Origin: Epichloe hybrida
Lineage: Eukaryota; Ascomycota; Sordariomycetes; Hypocreales; Clavicipitaceae
DNA length: 64,000 nucleotides
Assembly: GCA_019022495.1 (NCBI GenBank)
Contig: JAFEKR010000009.1
Coordinates: 372,001-436,000 of the forward strand
Direction: 5' to 3'
The notes beneath the pieces are model-generated. The model saw nothing but the letters and a program-made list of their open reading frames with translations. It was not told where the DNA came from and did no database searches. The translations under genes were made by a program, and so were the position numbers. Numbering within the stretch: the first letter of the stretch is position 1; each line of letters starts with the position of its first letter. Shown here piece after piece: positions 1-10,999 of the stretch.

Positions 1-2330
1 TATTATATTTAATTTTAAGTATATTATTACCTAGGCATAGCTTAATCTCTTAATATAACTATCTAAAGGCTATAAGCTCTTTACTATAATATAAAAGCAC
101 TATAAGCTTTACTTTAGTTAATAATATAGTTATAGTAGCTTACTTTCTTACCTTAAAGAGTATAAGTCCTTTAAAGAGCTTTATAATATAATCTTATAAG
201 CTCTTTTATATTATAGTATTATTAGTAAAGGAAGTATTACTATAGGCTTTTAATTTAGGGTTATTATTACTATATTTAATTACTAAGTTTACTTATATAT
301 ACCTATACTCTAAGGCTTTTTTTATTACTTTTATATACTATAGCTTTAGGTATTAGAGGTATTATAAGAGTTATAAGGCTATAAAAGTAATATTAAGTCT
401 TAAAATAATTATTAGATATAGTAAGGTTCTAACTAAAGATTAATACCTCTTAAGATCTTATATACTAACCTTTTCTTTAAAGAGTTTTAATAAAATAGTA
501 ATTATTAATACTATAAGCCTTTATTATAGGATCTTTATATTAAATTTAGTAATAGCTTTATCCTAGTAAGACTTCTAATTAAGCTATACCTTTTAGTTAG
601 TATAATCTCTAATAATTTTAATACCTAGAAACTATTATAGCTCTCTAAGGTCTTTAATATTATACTTGGTAAAGAGTCTTACTTTAAATTTATTATATAA
701 ATATAATTTTCCCTTAGTAAATAAGGCTATAAGGTTATTTATATAGAAAAAGATAATTAGACTATTTTTAATAAATATATAAGGGTCCTTAAAGATTTAT
801 ATAAAGCCTTTAATAACTAGCTAGCTAATTAGCTTTTATTTATAAAAGAGGTACTCTTTATAGCTTATAAACTACTCTAAGAAGCTTTAGGTAAGCTTAT
901 TTATCTTTATAGCCTAAGGGTATCTTATAGTAAACCTCTTTATTAAGGTCTAAATTTAGGAATACTATAATAAAGTTATATTAGTATACTTCTAGGTTAA
1001 AGTAATATATAATAGCTATAAATAGCCTAAATATATTAGTAGCTAGTGTTATTACTTAAGTTAATAAATAACTCTTTAGTTAATAATTCCTAAGAATATA
1101 AAGATAAGCTTTATATTATAGGAGGTAGCCTTATTTATCTAATTTATAGGAAAATACCTAAGTAAGACCTAGAAGCTTTATATATATAAGGATATTAGAT
1201 CTAGCTACCTTTATAGCTACCTTTCTATTAATAATCCTATTAAATTCTTTATCTTATACTTTATAGAATTCTTTTTCTTTTAGATAACTAGCTAGATTAT
1301 TATAATAAGCTAAAGGAGGAGAAAGCCTAGATATATAAGGCTTTTCTTTACTCTTAAGTCCTAGGGTAAAAGCTACTATAAATACCTTAAGATTATTATA
1401 ATCTTATAGATTTATTAATATATTATAATTGTTATTACTATTAAGTAAGTTAAGTAAATTATAAATACTTAATAGTATATAATTTATAGAACCTAGTAAT
1501 TATTTAGGTAAACTTAGAGGAGTTAGTAAATTTAATTCTTAACTTCCTTTTTCCTTTTCTTTATAATCTAGTTAATTATAACTAGTAGGAGTTTTAACCT
1601 ATTATAGCTAATCCTATAGTTATTATAGTAATAAAGGGTATACTATTTATAGAAGCCTTATATTAAGGCTTTTATCCTTATTATCCTTAACTAGCTCTTT
1701 AAGGCAGTGTTTTTTAACCTCTTTTATGATTAATAATAAGCCTCTTTCTTAAGCATGAAAGATAGACTTATTAAAGGTAATATAGCTTAATAAGAACTAG
1801 TAGTTTCTCTTTATTATTAGTATCTAAATTAGGTATTACGTAGAGAAAATATATTTAGTAAGGTATCTAATATAAGCTCTCTAAGCAAGCTTTAGACTTA
1901 CCTTATAAAGGTTACTTTATATTATTATAAATACTTTATAACTATATACTTATAAGTAATTTATAAAGGCTTCTAGCTTCTCTAGTAAGTAACTCTATTA
2001 AAGCTTGTTTTTCCTTAACTAACTATTTAGCGCTTATTAAGGCGTTTACTAGTTAAGTAGCTTTTAAAGCGTGTGGTTTAAGATATAAATAGCTACTTTA
2101 GTAGCTATAGGCTAGAGCTTTTTTAGGAAGCCTAACTATATTATAAGAGTTATTATAACCCTTATTATTACCCCCCTAGACTATTTAGCGTGCTTATTTT
2201 AATATAGGTAAGCTAGGCTAGACTTCCTAATTATAATACCTTTATTCTTAATATCCCTTTCTTACTTTTTAGTCTAGAAAGTAGTCTCCCTATTAGTTAT
2301 TATAACCATAATATAGATTTTATATACTCT
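1..2330 (-). mobile_element. RIP-degraded Ty1/copia pol relic
   Basis: This is extremely AT-rich DNA with no intact ORF. On the minus strand at about 955-730 a copia reverse-transcriptase pattern can still be followed: EVYYKIPLGY, then LLRVVYKL with stops at the expected Trp/Arg positions, then FFYINNL where the family has FxYVDD. The two Asp codons have become Asn codons and TGG has become TAG, as RIP predicts. The rest (1-700 and 960-2330) should hold other pol or gag remnants but I could not align it. The copia-type LTR fragment at 2331-2920 lies at the 5' side in the same orientation, so the two probably belong to one element. The assignment to copia rather than another RT class is moderately secure; the ends are not visible. 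Confidence 0.5.
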
Positions 2331-2920
2331 TATTGAAATGTAGGGAGCTAGTTGCCAGCTGGCAACAGTAGTACAGGTGCAACTCTACAGTTAGGGACTA
2401 GTAAAACCACCACGTTAAATATTTAACGCAACGCAACGGAAGGTTATAGTAGTTATTAACTAATTAAATTTAATTTAGATTACTTTTATAATAGCTAATA
2501 AAGCAATAGAATTAATTTTAGCAATATTATATAGGCAATACAGCTATTAGATTAAGAGACCTAGCTATCTAGCTAAATTAAAAAGATCTTCTTTCTCTTA
2601 TATACTTACTAACTATATTAGTAAATTTAGACTACTAGAGAGGTCTTATAGGCTACTTTTTATTTTCTATAAAATTCATTTATATGTAAAATCTAAAAAA
2701 TTAACTTACCACTATATAAACTAGTAACCTATATACACTAAATTTTAGTCTAAAAAATATTCCTATATTAAATAAAAGCCCTATCTTCTAGCTTTAATTT
2801 GCTATATATAAGACTTTTATATAACCTCTAGTTAAAGAGAAAATCGCTATTAAAGATAGCTATAGGGTAACCTACGTATAGGGTAGCCTACTTACTTAAT
2901 TATAGTTATAAGTAAGAAGA
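2331..2920 (-). repeat. Copia-family LTR fragment, inverted
   Basis: This stretch is a reverse-complement partial copy of the LTR seen at 8393-9209 and 9818-10646. It begins TATTGAAATG (RIP form of TGTTGAAATG, the inverse of the LTR 3' end), keeps the TAGTTGCCAGCTGGCAAC block, and ends around 2920 where similarity is lost in gypsy integrase sequence. The distal 200 or so bases of the LTR are missing. It still contains CG and CA dinucleotides and so is less mutated than its surroundings. Confidence 0.6.
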
Positions 2921-3047
2921 TAAAATACTTAGTAAATTAGTCTATAATTACTAGGATTACGTTAGTTTCTTATTCGCTTACTTAGGCAATAAGTAATCCT
3001 ATAATAAAATCTATTAAGATTTCTGCCTATAGTTACTATGGTATTAG
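2921..3047 (-). pseudogene. gypsy integrase core fragment (minus-strand element)
   Basis: The minus strand reads AEILIDFIIGLLIA, then TNVILVIID, a stop, then FTKYFIF. This is the start of the retroviral-type integrase catalytic core (family pattern DFITGLP...DAILVIVDRFTKY), with the first catalytic Asp retained and stops at expected Gln positions. The reading is cut immediately upstream by the hAT derivative at 3048-4846, whose 8-bp target duplication lies at the junction. Downstream it runs into the copia LTR fragment. Confidence 0.65.
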
Positions 3048-4846
3048 CAGAGTATTGTTTGTAGTGTAGTTAGTGTAGTTTTTAGGAAAAATTTGTATTT
3101 GTAGTGTAGTTTTTTTTTTCTTATAGTTAATATATTGTAGTTTTTTTTATAGTTAGTGTATTGTAGTTTTTTTTTTATAGTGTAGTGTATTATAGTTTTT
3201 TTTGCTTATAGAGTAGTGTAATTAGTGTAGTTACTAACTGTACTAACTATAAAAACTACAAATGTAGTGTTAGTAAAAAAAAGTGGGCCTTTTTATTATA
3301 TAATGTTATTATAAGGTTTAAAAGAAAGCTAGTTATATAGAAGCTTTTATTATTACTTATTTTACTTAATTATTTATAGAATTTATAATATTTACCTTTT
3401 TTTAAGAATTTTACTATAACTAGGGTTATTTATAATATTATACCTTTTTAATAATACTATTATACTTATTACTTTATTTTACTAATATAACTTTAAGAAA
3501 AACCTTCTAATTATTTTATTTACTATTATTATTAATTATTTTATATTTTTATTATTAATTTAATTAAAAAATACCCTAAACTAATATAATTAAATTAAAT
3601 TAGAATTTCAATAAATATATAAAAGTTAATAGAATATATACTTAGTACTTTAATATTATTATTAATATAATAAGAACTTAAAAAAAGTTTAAACTATTTA
3701 TTTACTATCTAAACTAATTAAATATTACTTTAAGCTTTATAATTCTAAAGCTTTAAGAAGTTATATATAGTAACTTTATATATCTTATTATAATAATATA
3801 TAAAGAAAGAATATAATAGACTAATATTTATAATTTATTAATAGATAACTAATAGTATTATTTTAATTACCCTATATAGCTTAAATAAGCTATAAAAAAT
3901 AAGTTTAACTTGTTTTTAAAAATAATACTAGGACTTAGTTTTATATAATATACTATACTTATTATAAAAGCTTTAATAACTTTTATAACCTTAATTACTA
4001 TTATTACTATAATTACTATTATTTTACTTTTATTATTATTTTAAAAAAACATAAAAGAGAAAACATTTTTATAATATTAATATTTTTAAAAACCTTAAAA
4101 TACTAAGTTATTAAAAACTATAGCTTTTACTATAGTAATTTACTTATAATTACTAGTATTTATATTTAAGTTATTTATTTATTATTTATTATTTATTAAA
4201 CTTTAACACTAATAATATTATAAGTAATCTTAGTAATCTTAGTAATACTAGTAATATTAGTAATATTAGTATTATAAGCTATTATAAGCTATTATAAGCT
4301 ATTATAAGCTATAATAAGATATAATAAGCTACTTATATTAAGTTTACTAGTAGTTATAGTTTTTTTAAAATAAGTAATAATAATAATTTATAGAAATAGT
4401 AAATAATATAATAAGAAGGTTTTTCTTTAAGTTATATTAGGGAAATAAAGTATTAAGTTAAATAGTATTATTAAAAAAGTATAATATTATATATAACCTT
4501 ACTTAGTTATAATAAAATTATAAAAATAATATAATATTATAAATTCTATAACTAATTTAATAAAATAGGTAATAATAAAAGCTTTTATATAACTAGCTTT
4601 CTTTTAACCTTATAAAACTAATAACTAATAAAAAGTCTAATACTATATTTGTAGTATTTGTAGTTAGTGTAGTTTAGGAAAAAAATTCATAGTGTAATAT
4701 ATTATAGGTTTTTTTTTATAGTTAGTGTAGTGTAGTTTATTTTCCTTTTAGTTAGTGTAGTCTATAGTGTAGTGTAGTTTGTAGTGTAGTTACTACACTA
4801 CACTACAAATACTACATTACACTACACGTTTTAGTGCAATACTCTA
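3048..4846. mobile_element. Non-autonomous hAT element, large copy 1
   Basis: The ends are CAGAGTATTG and CAATACTCTA, inverted repeats of the hAT type (YAGAG). They are flanked by a perfect 8-bp direct repeat GGTATTAG at 3040-3047 and 4847-4854, the duplication length typical of hAT transposition. The 1799-bp interior has no ORF. It contains subterminal GTAGTGTAGT-type repeats at both ends, two units of a 9-bp repeat (TAATCTTAG) near 4222-4240 and a run of AAGCTATTAT units. Near-identical copies are at 15281-17090, 33229-34880 (truncated) and 38919-40855 (inverted). It sits inside the integrase of a minus-strand gypsy relic. Confidence 0.88.
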
Positions 4847-5999
4847 GGTATTAGTAAGGATTTAAGGTTTCTATATAGGCAATGCCTTCTAGCTACTACT
4901 TGCTAGCAAACCCTATAGCTTATAATATAGTTAAATACTAACTCACTTATGCCTAGCCACTAGAAGTAACACTTTAATAGCTTAAGAGTGTGTTTAATCC
5001 TAAAGTGACTTACTAGTAAATTATTATAGTGTAGCTATAGAAGCTCCTATTATAAGATAGGCTCCTAGGGAATAACTACCTAGTCTTAGTATATTAGGAG
5101 ACCCCTTATACTATATAACTATAAACTAGCTTTCCTTTACCTCTTACTAAGGAATTATTAATCTTACTATTTTACCTCTATAAAACTAGATCTTAATCCT
5201 ATGCCTTCTATAGTAATTACACTAATAGTTTATTTAGCTTAGATTAGTAAGGATTTAGTGGCATAATAGTCTCCTATATCTCTTATACTATATTAATATC
5301 TTAGACACACGCTACTTTCTCCTAGAAATTACCCTTATTTAGCTAATCTTTTACTAGATTTATAGTAGCTAACTAGCCTCTTAACTAGGTTACTTTAGCC
5401 TCTAGAGCTCTCTCTATAGTAGCTAGGGTATTTTCCTTCCCTAAAGGTATCTTACTATATTTTCTCTTATATATTAGTATCTTTTCTTTTACTAGTTCTT
5501 TAGTAGCTACTATTTTCTTTTAAAGCTCTAGTAAAAGTGCCTTATTTATTAAGGGTTTACCTTTATAATTAAACTATCTTAATAGTGTATTTACTAGGTT
5601 ACTTTTCCTAGGTTTATGCCTAATTATAAAGTAAAAGGGGCAGAGAAATATACACTATTTAGCTTACCTCTTATTTAGCTTTTACTACCTTATAAAAGTC
5701 TATAAGTTATAGTAATTTAATAGGACCTTTACTAGGGTTACTATACCTTTAATATAGTATTACTAATGTTTAAATAACTTTACTATAGTAAGTAGCTTCT
5801 AGTTTACTATATTATAATTATATTTAGTATTTATAAACTTTCTTAACTAAAATACTATAGGATACTATTAGCCCTTATTATCTTATTAAGATAAGATTCC
5901 TATTATTATAAAGACTAAAGTATTTATCTTAATACACACTAGCTAACTTAGGTTATATTAATAAAGGAAAGGCACTTATAAAAAGGTATCCTTTAGCTA

Positions 6000-6900
6000 G
6001 TTAAACACTAGCTATTCCCTTTCCCTAAATATAAACTTCCTAGTCTAGATATTATTTTAACTACCTTTTATTAGCATATATAAGAGTACTATAATCCTAG
6101 AGTATTAGTAAATAAACCTTTAGTAAAAGTTATAAAATCCTAGGAAAGACTATATATCTTTAAAGCTTATAAGCTCCTTCTAGTCCTAGATTATATTAAC
6201 TTTATATATATTTATTAAAATACTATTAACTAATAGGATAAACCCTAGGAATTTTACTAATTCCTAGTAAAATAAATACTTTAAGGGTTTTCTATATAGC
6301 TTTACTAACCTTATATATTCTAGGATTTCCTTAATATATATAGTGTGCTTCTCTTATATTTTTAAGAAAATAAGGATATTATCTAAATACACTATATAAA
6401 TAGTGTTTACTAGCCTATATATTACTTTATATATATAGCTTTAAAAAGTAACTAGGGTATTAGTTAGCTTAAAGGGTATTATAAGATATTTATAGTATTT
6501 ATAATAGGTATAAAACATAGTCTTTTACTTATTACTCTCTTTAATATAGATTTAATAGTAAGCATTCTTAATATTAATCTTTAAGAAGTAGTAAGCTCCT
6601 TAGCACTAGTCTAGGATCTTTAAAATTAGGGGAAGAGTATAGTAATTCTTTTATATTACTTTATTAAGTCCCTAATAATTTATATATAGTTAAAGCATTT
6701 TATCTTTCTTTAGTATAAATAGGATAGGCATACCTATAAGGCTCTTAGAGAGTCTTATCTAGCCTTTCTATAGGTTTTTATTAATATATTTATAGAGCTC
6801 CTTTAACTTACTTTAGGAGAGAGAGTAAATTAGTTTATATAAGGGCATGGCCCTAGGTATTAGGTTAATTATATAATTAGTCTTCTTTCTTAATAGTAAA
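6000..6900 (-). pseudogene. gypsy reverse transcriptase relic
   Basis: On the minus strand from about 6900 the family blocks read in order: RLSKSLIGMPILFILKKD, LNKVI, YYTLPLILKILD, YYFLKINIKNAYY, IIPFKLTN, then YLDN at 6389-6378 where active enzymes have YxDD. The second catalytic Asp codon (GAT) is AAT, and many Gln/Trp/Arg positions are stops. This matches Ty3/gypsy RT, and the element is inactive. The thumb/RNase H continuation toward 6000 is only weakly visible. Confidence 0.75.
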
Positions 6901-6955
6901 CTACTTACTTTATTTACTATAAATATATCTTTAAACTTATATAGTTCCTAGGGAT

Positions 6956-7365
6956 CAGAGTATTACACTACAATTGATTTGTAGTGTATTTTTTATTTAA
7001 CAAATAATTTATATCTAATCTTAGAAAATATATAGAGATATAAAACTTCTTTTTTTAGATAGATAACTAAAAAACTACAATGTAGTTATATATAAAAGTA
7101 AGTCTAAAAGTAAACCCCTTGCCTATAAATTAGAAAAACTACATTTTACTACATTTTAGCACTAAGAATACACTACAAATGTAGTTTTTCTAATTTACAG
7201 GTAAGGGGTCCACTTTTAGACCCACTTTTATATATAGTATTTTTCTTAGGATTTATCTATATAGGATTACGTGATTTAGAGGATAATCTATTTAATTATA
7301 AGCTAGCTATAAAATTAAATGTAAAAACTACAAAACACACTACACTAACTACAAACAATACTCTG
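6956..7365. mobile_element. 410-bp miniature hAT element (MITE)
   Basis: The ends are CAGAGTATTACACTAC and CAATACTCTG, and the 8-bp target duplication CTAGGGAT is perfect at 6948-6955 and 7366-7373. It has the subterminal GTAGTGTA/ACACTAC motifs of the larger relatives in this window but almost no interior. It lies in the protease to RT part of the minus-strand gypsy relic, so it inserted after that element. It has no coding capacity and must have been mobilised by a transposase supplied in trans. Confidence 0.88.
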
Positions 7366-7373
7366 CTAGGGAT

Positions 7374-9817
7374 ATCTTTAATAGTTCTATATACTTTTGC
7401 CTTCTTATTATCTTTATAGGTAATAAACTTATCTTCTATAACTTTTATAATAGTATATATAATAGCTTTATTATATATTACCTTTATAAACTTATAAGAA
7501 GTTATAAGTAAAAAGGCTATTTTCTTTTTCTTAAACTATTACTCTTATAAGTATAAATAAAGATATATATATTCCTTTATAAGTATATATATTCCTATTA
7601 AGATAAGACTTTCCCTTACTCTTAGGTCTTTATCTATAGCTATATATAGTAACTTAAGGTTTTTTTCTTTTTCTCTTAAGTCTTTAATTATTATAGGTAC
7701 CTTATATACACTATATTAAGGGACTATAAGGGCCCTTACTACCTAGAGAATAAGTGCTATAGCCTTAGCCTAATTAAGCTTATAGTTCCTTATAAATTTA
7801 ACACTAATAATATTAAGCTTAGCGTAGCTATCTAGATTTACTACTATTTTAATGTCTTTATACTTATAAATAGTAACTAGTATATAAAATTAATGCCTAG
7901 TTAGTACCTTAGTATTTAAGGTAAAGGTAAAGGCCTTTACTTTTACCTTAAAAAGTTTCCCTAGCTATCTTAGGGGTCTTTCCTTAGCTTATTACACTTA
8001 TTTATAAGGTAGTCTAGGCTATTATAGTTAAAATATTATCTCTTATCCCTAACTTTACTATTATTTAGGTATATAGTTAGGCCCTTTTCCTAGTCTTTAT
8101 TCCTTTAATCCCTATAAGGCCTATAACCTTAGGGTAAGTTATTTTTATAATATTAGGGATTCTTATATAGTCCTTTATCTTCTAAATACTTAGGCCTTTG
8201 CTTACTCTTTAGTATAGCCTCCTAAAATCACTAGGTAAGTTATATAACCTTTTCTTATGTTTTCCTAGTAATAGAGATATATAGGTTAATATAGTCCTAT
8301 AGCTTAGGGAGTAGTTTTATAAAGAATATAAGGGCATAGGACTTTTCTAAGGCTTTTTCTAGGTATATCTCTAGTAAATCTAGGAAGATACTTGTTAAAA
8401 ATAAGACCTATTTTTAGCCCTTTCTAGTTAAAGGACCTTTCTATTACTAGCTTGCATTGCAAGCCTGACAGCTGCACTGCAGCTGTCAACGGTCACGAAG
8501 GTAGCTGTCAATGGCTACGTTGCAGCTATTAACAGCTGCGACCGACCGTGTGGATAACTAATCTAAATTAATTATCAATTGTGGATTATTTAATTGCGTT
8601 GTGGCTATAAGCGTAGCCATAACCGTAGCGCCACTAGTAATTAGGTAAGCTAGGGTGACGTAAGCAGGTTACCCTATAGCTATCTTTGACAGCGATTTTC
8701 TCTTTAACTAGAGGTCGTACAAAAGTCTTATATATAGCAAATTAAAGCTAGAAGACAGGGCTTTTATTTTATGTAGGAATATTTTTTAGACTAAAATTTA
8801 GTGCATACGGGTTGCTAGTTTGTATGGTGGTGAGTTGATTTTTTGGATTTTACATATAAATGAATTTTGCGGAAAATAAAAGTTAGCCTATAAGACCTCT
8901 TTAGCGGTCCGGATTCACTAATATAGTTAGTGGGTATATAAGAGGAAGAAGATCTTTTTAATTTAGCTAGATAGCTAGGCCTCTTAATCTAACAGCCGCA
9001 TTGCCTATATAACGTCACTAAAATCAATTCTATTAGTATATAAGATATTGTAATAGTCATCTAGATTGAATTTAATTAGTTAATAACTGCCAAAACCTTC
9101 CGTTACATTGCGTTAAATATTTAACGTGGTGACTCTATTGGTCCCTGACCGTAGAAGCTACACTTGTACAGCTGTTGCTAGCTGGCAACTAGCTCCCTAC
9201 ATTTCAACAATACTAAATTTAATAGGACTCTAGCCTTTATATTACTTTGTGTTCTTAAGCTATATAGCTATTTAAGCATTGTGGTTTATAAAGTCCCTAA
9301 GTAGTATAAGCGTCTAGGTCTAGAATTTATCCTAGTTATCCTTAAGATTATCCTAGCTATTAGCCTATTATTTATTAAGGTATTTATCCTATCTTACCCT
9401 ATAGTTAGTATATATATAGTTAAGTGTAAAGAGAATCTTTTAGTAATTACATTAGTATTTCTTCTTTGCCCTATTAAAGGCATAGTTTAGGTTATTTATC
9501 TATATCTTATACCTCTATAAGTTTATAAAGTATTAGAGCTTAGTAATATTCTTAACTCTAATCTCTTAGCTATTAATACTAGAGGAGGTACTAGCTCTTT
9601 ACTTACTTTTCCCTTACGCTTCCCTTAAGTTACTTCTAATAAGGTTAAGAAGCTTTTATTACTCTTATAGTTTTTAGAGTTTTTCTAACTAAGTAATTTA
9701 CTCTAGTGTTACTATAGCTTTAGTATAAGAGGTAAAGGGTCTTATTATAAGCGTAGTTTTAGTGGTATATAGCATGTCTTTGCCTATAGTGTTACCCTTA
9801 TTTAATTAGGTGTAACT
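7374..9817 (-). pseudogene. gypsy gag and nucleocapsid relic, split by a solo LTR
   Basis: The minus strand between 9817 and 9210 reads INNLNYAFNRAKKKY, FTLNYIYTNY and LILLRDFINHNA with stops in place of Gln. It continues after the solo LTR as FLDLLEIYLEKALEKSYALI. Near 8000 a motif resembling a CCHC knuckle survives with its Cys and His codons changed to Tyr. The order gag, knuckle, then RT further downstream fits a Ty3/gypsy element. The sequence on both sides of the LTR reads in one frame once one copy of the 5-bp duplication is removed. Confidence 0.6.
8393..9209 (+). repeat. Solo LTR (copia family) with 5-bp target duplication
   Basis: This 817-bp unit starts TGTTAAAAATAAGACC and ends CATTTCAACA (TG...CA ends with a TGTT/AACA inverted repeat). 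It is flanked by a perfect ATACT duplication at 8388-8392 and 9210-9214. A second copy in the same orientation (9818-10646) is followed by copia gag. A single LTR with duplicated target is the usual product of LTR-LTR recombination. The U3-like part (about 8450-8545) is dense in AGCTG palindromes. It retains more C and G than the surrounding gypsy gag, into which it inserted. Confidence 0.82.
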
Positions 9818-10646
9818 TGTTAAAAATAAGACCTATTTTTAGCCCTTTCTAGTTAAAGGACCTTTTAATTACTAGCTTGCATTGCAAGCCTAACAGCTGC
9901 ACTGCAGCTGTTAACGGTCACGAAGGTAGCTGTCAATGGCTACGTCGCAGCTGTTAATAGCTGCGACCGACCGTGTGGATGACTAATCCAAATCAATTGT
10001 GGATTATTTAATTGCGTTATGGCTGCAAGCGTAGCCACAACCGCAGTGCTACTAGTAATTAGGTAAGCTAGGGTGACGTAAGCAGGTTACCCTGTACGCG
10101 GGTTACCCTATAGCTATCTTTAACAGCGATTTTCTCTTTAACTAGAGGTTATACAAAAGTCTTACATATAGCAAATTAAAGCTAGAAGACAGGGCTTTTA
10201 TTTAATGTAGGAATATTTTTTAGACTAAAAGTTAGTGCATATAGGTTACTAGTTTGTATAGTGGTGAGTTGATTTTTTGGATTTTACATACAAATGAATT
10301 TTACGGAAAATAAAAAGTGGCCTATAAGACCTCTTTAGCGGTCTAGATTCACTAATATAGTTAGTGAGTATATAGGAGAAAGAAAATCTTTTTAATCTAG
10401 CTAGATAGCTAGGCCTCTTAATCTAATAGCCGCATTGCCCATATAACGTCACTAAAATCAATTCTATTAGTATATAAGATATCGTAAAAGTTATCTAGAT
10501 TAAATCCTATTAGTTAATAACTGCCAAAACCTTTTATTATATTGCGTTAAATAAATATTTAACGTAGTGGTTTTACTAGTCCCTAACCGTAGAGCTACAC
10601 CTATATAGCTATTGCTAGCTAGTAACTAGCTCCCTACATTTTAATA
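9818..10646 (+). repeat. Copia 5' LTR
   Basis: This is a second copy of the 8393-9209 LTR in the same orientation, ending CATTTTAATA (C-to-T changed form of CATTTCAACA). An extra GTACGCGGGTTACCCT-type duplication near 10095-10110 distinguishes it from the solo copy. No 5-bp duplication is visible across the two ends (TAACT on the left, GGTTA on the right). This agrees with it being the 5' LTR of the copia element that continues into gag at about 11000. Confidence 0.75.
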
Positions 10647-10689
10647 GGTTATAAGCCTAGCCTATTACTATAAAATTCTTTCTAGTGCA

Positions 10690-10990
10690 CTTTGCGTATA
10701 GTTATAGAAGACTTCCCTTCTATAAAACAGGAAGGACCTGCGAGATAAAAGCTATTCCCTTCTATAAAAAGGAATTATTGTGGTTATAGAAGACTTCCCT
10801 TCTATAAAACAGGAAGCGCACAAGTAATATAGAAGCTTTTCCCTTCTATAAAAAAGGAAATTTAGCGCGAATAGAAGCCTTTCCCTTCTATAAAAAAGGA
10901 ATTACAGTACGAATAGAAGACTTCCTTTCTATAAAATTAGAAGATAGATACTAATCAACAAGATTAGGGGCCTTCTACCCCTAATCTTAG
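10690..10990 (+). repeat. Copia leader: repeated stem-loop units
   Basis: Six degenerate units of the form AGAAG-CTTCCCTTCTATAAAA-CAGGAAG lie between the LTR and gag. Each can fold because CTTCC at one side pairs with GGAAG at the other. They are followed by a perfect 11-bp stem with a 7-base loop at 10960-10988 (AAGATTAGGGG paired with CCCCTAATCTT). The position corresponds to the 5' untranslated leader of a retrotransposon, where priming and packaging signals lie. A function is not shown by the sequence. Confidence 0.6.
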
Positions 10991-10999
10991 TGCGCAAGA

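Larger units (their letters stand above)
2921..9817 (-). mobile_element. Ty3/gypsy retrotransposon relic with nested insertions
   Basis: Reading the minus strand from 9817 down, gypsy modules appear in canonical order: gag (9817-9210 and 8392-about 7900), a degraded CCHC-like knuckle and protease region (about 8000-7374), reverse transcriptase (about 6900-6000), and integrase core (3047-2921). Stops fall where the family has Gln or Trp. Three later insertions split it: a 410-bp hAT derivative (6956-7365), a solo LTR (8393-9209) and a 1.8-kb hAT derivative (3048-4846). The integrase is cut at about 2920 by a copia LTR fragment and the 5' end by a copia LTR at 9818. No LTR of its own was recognised. 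Region 4847-6000 should be RNase H to integrase but is too degraded to align. Confidence 0.75.

Noticed and set aside
9210..9817. A complete short element between the two LTR copies
   Set aside because: The sequence between them reads as gypsy gag on the minus strand, and the first LTR has its own ATACT duplication, so it is a solo LTR in older DNA.
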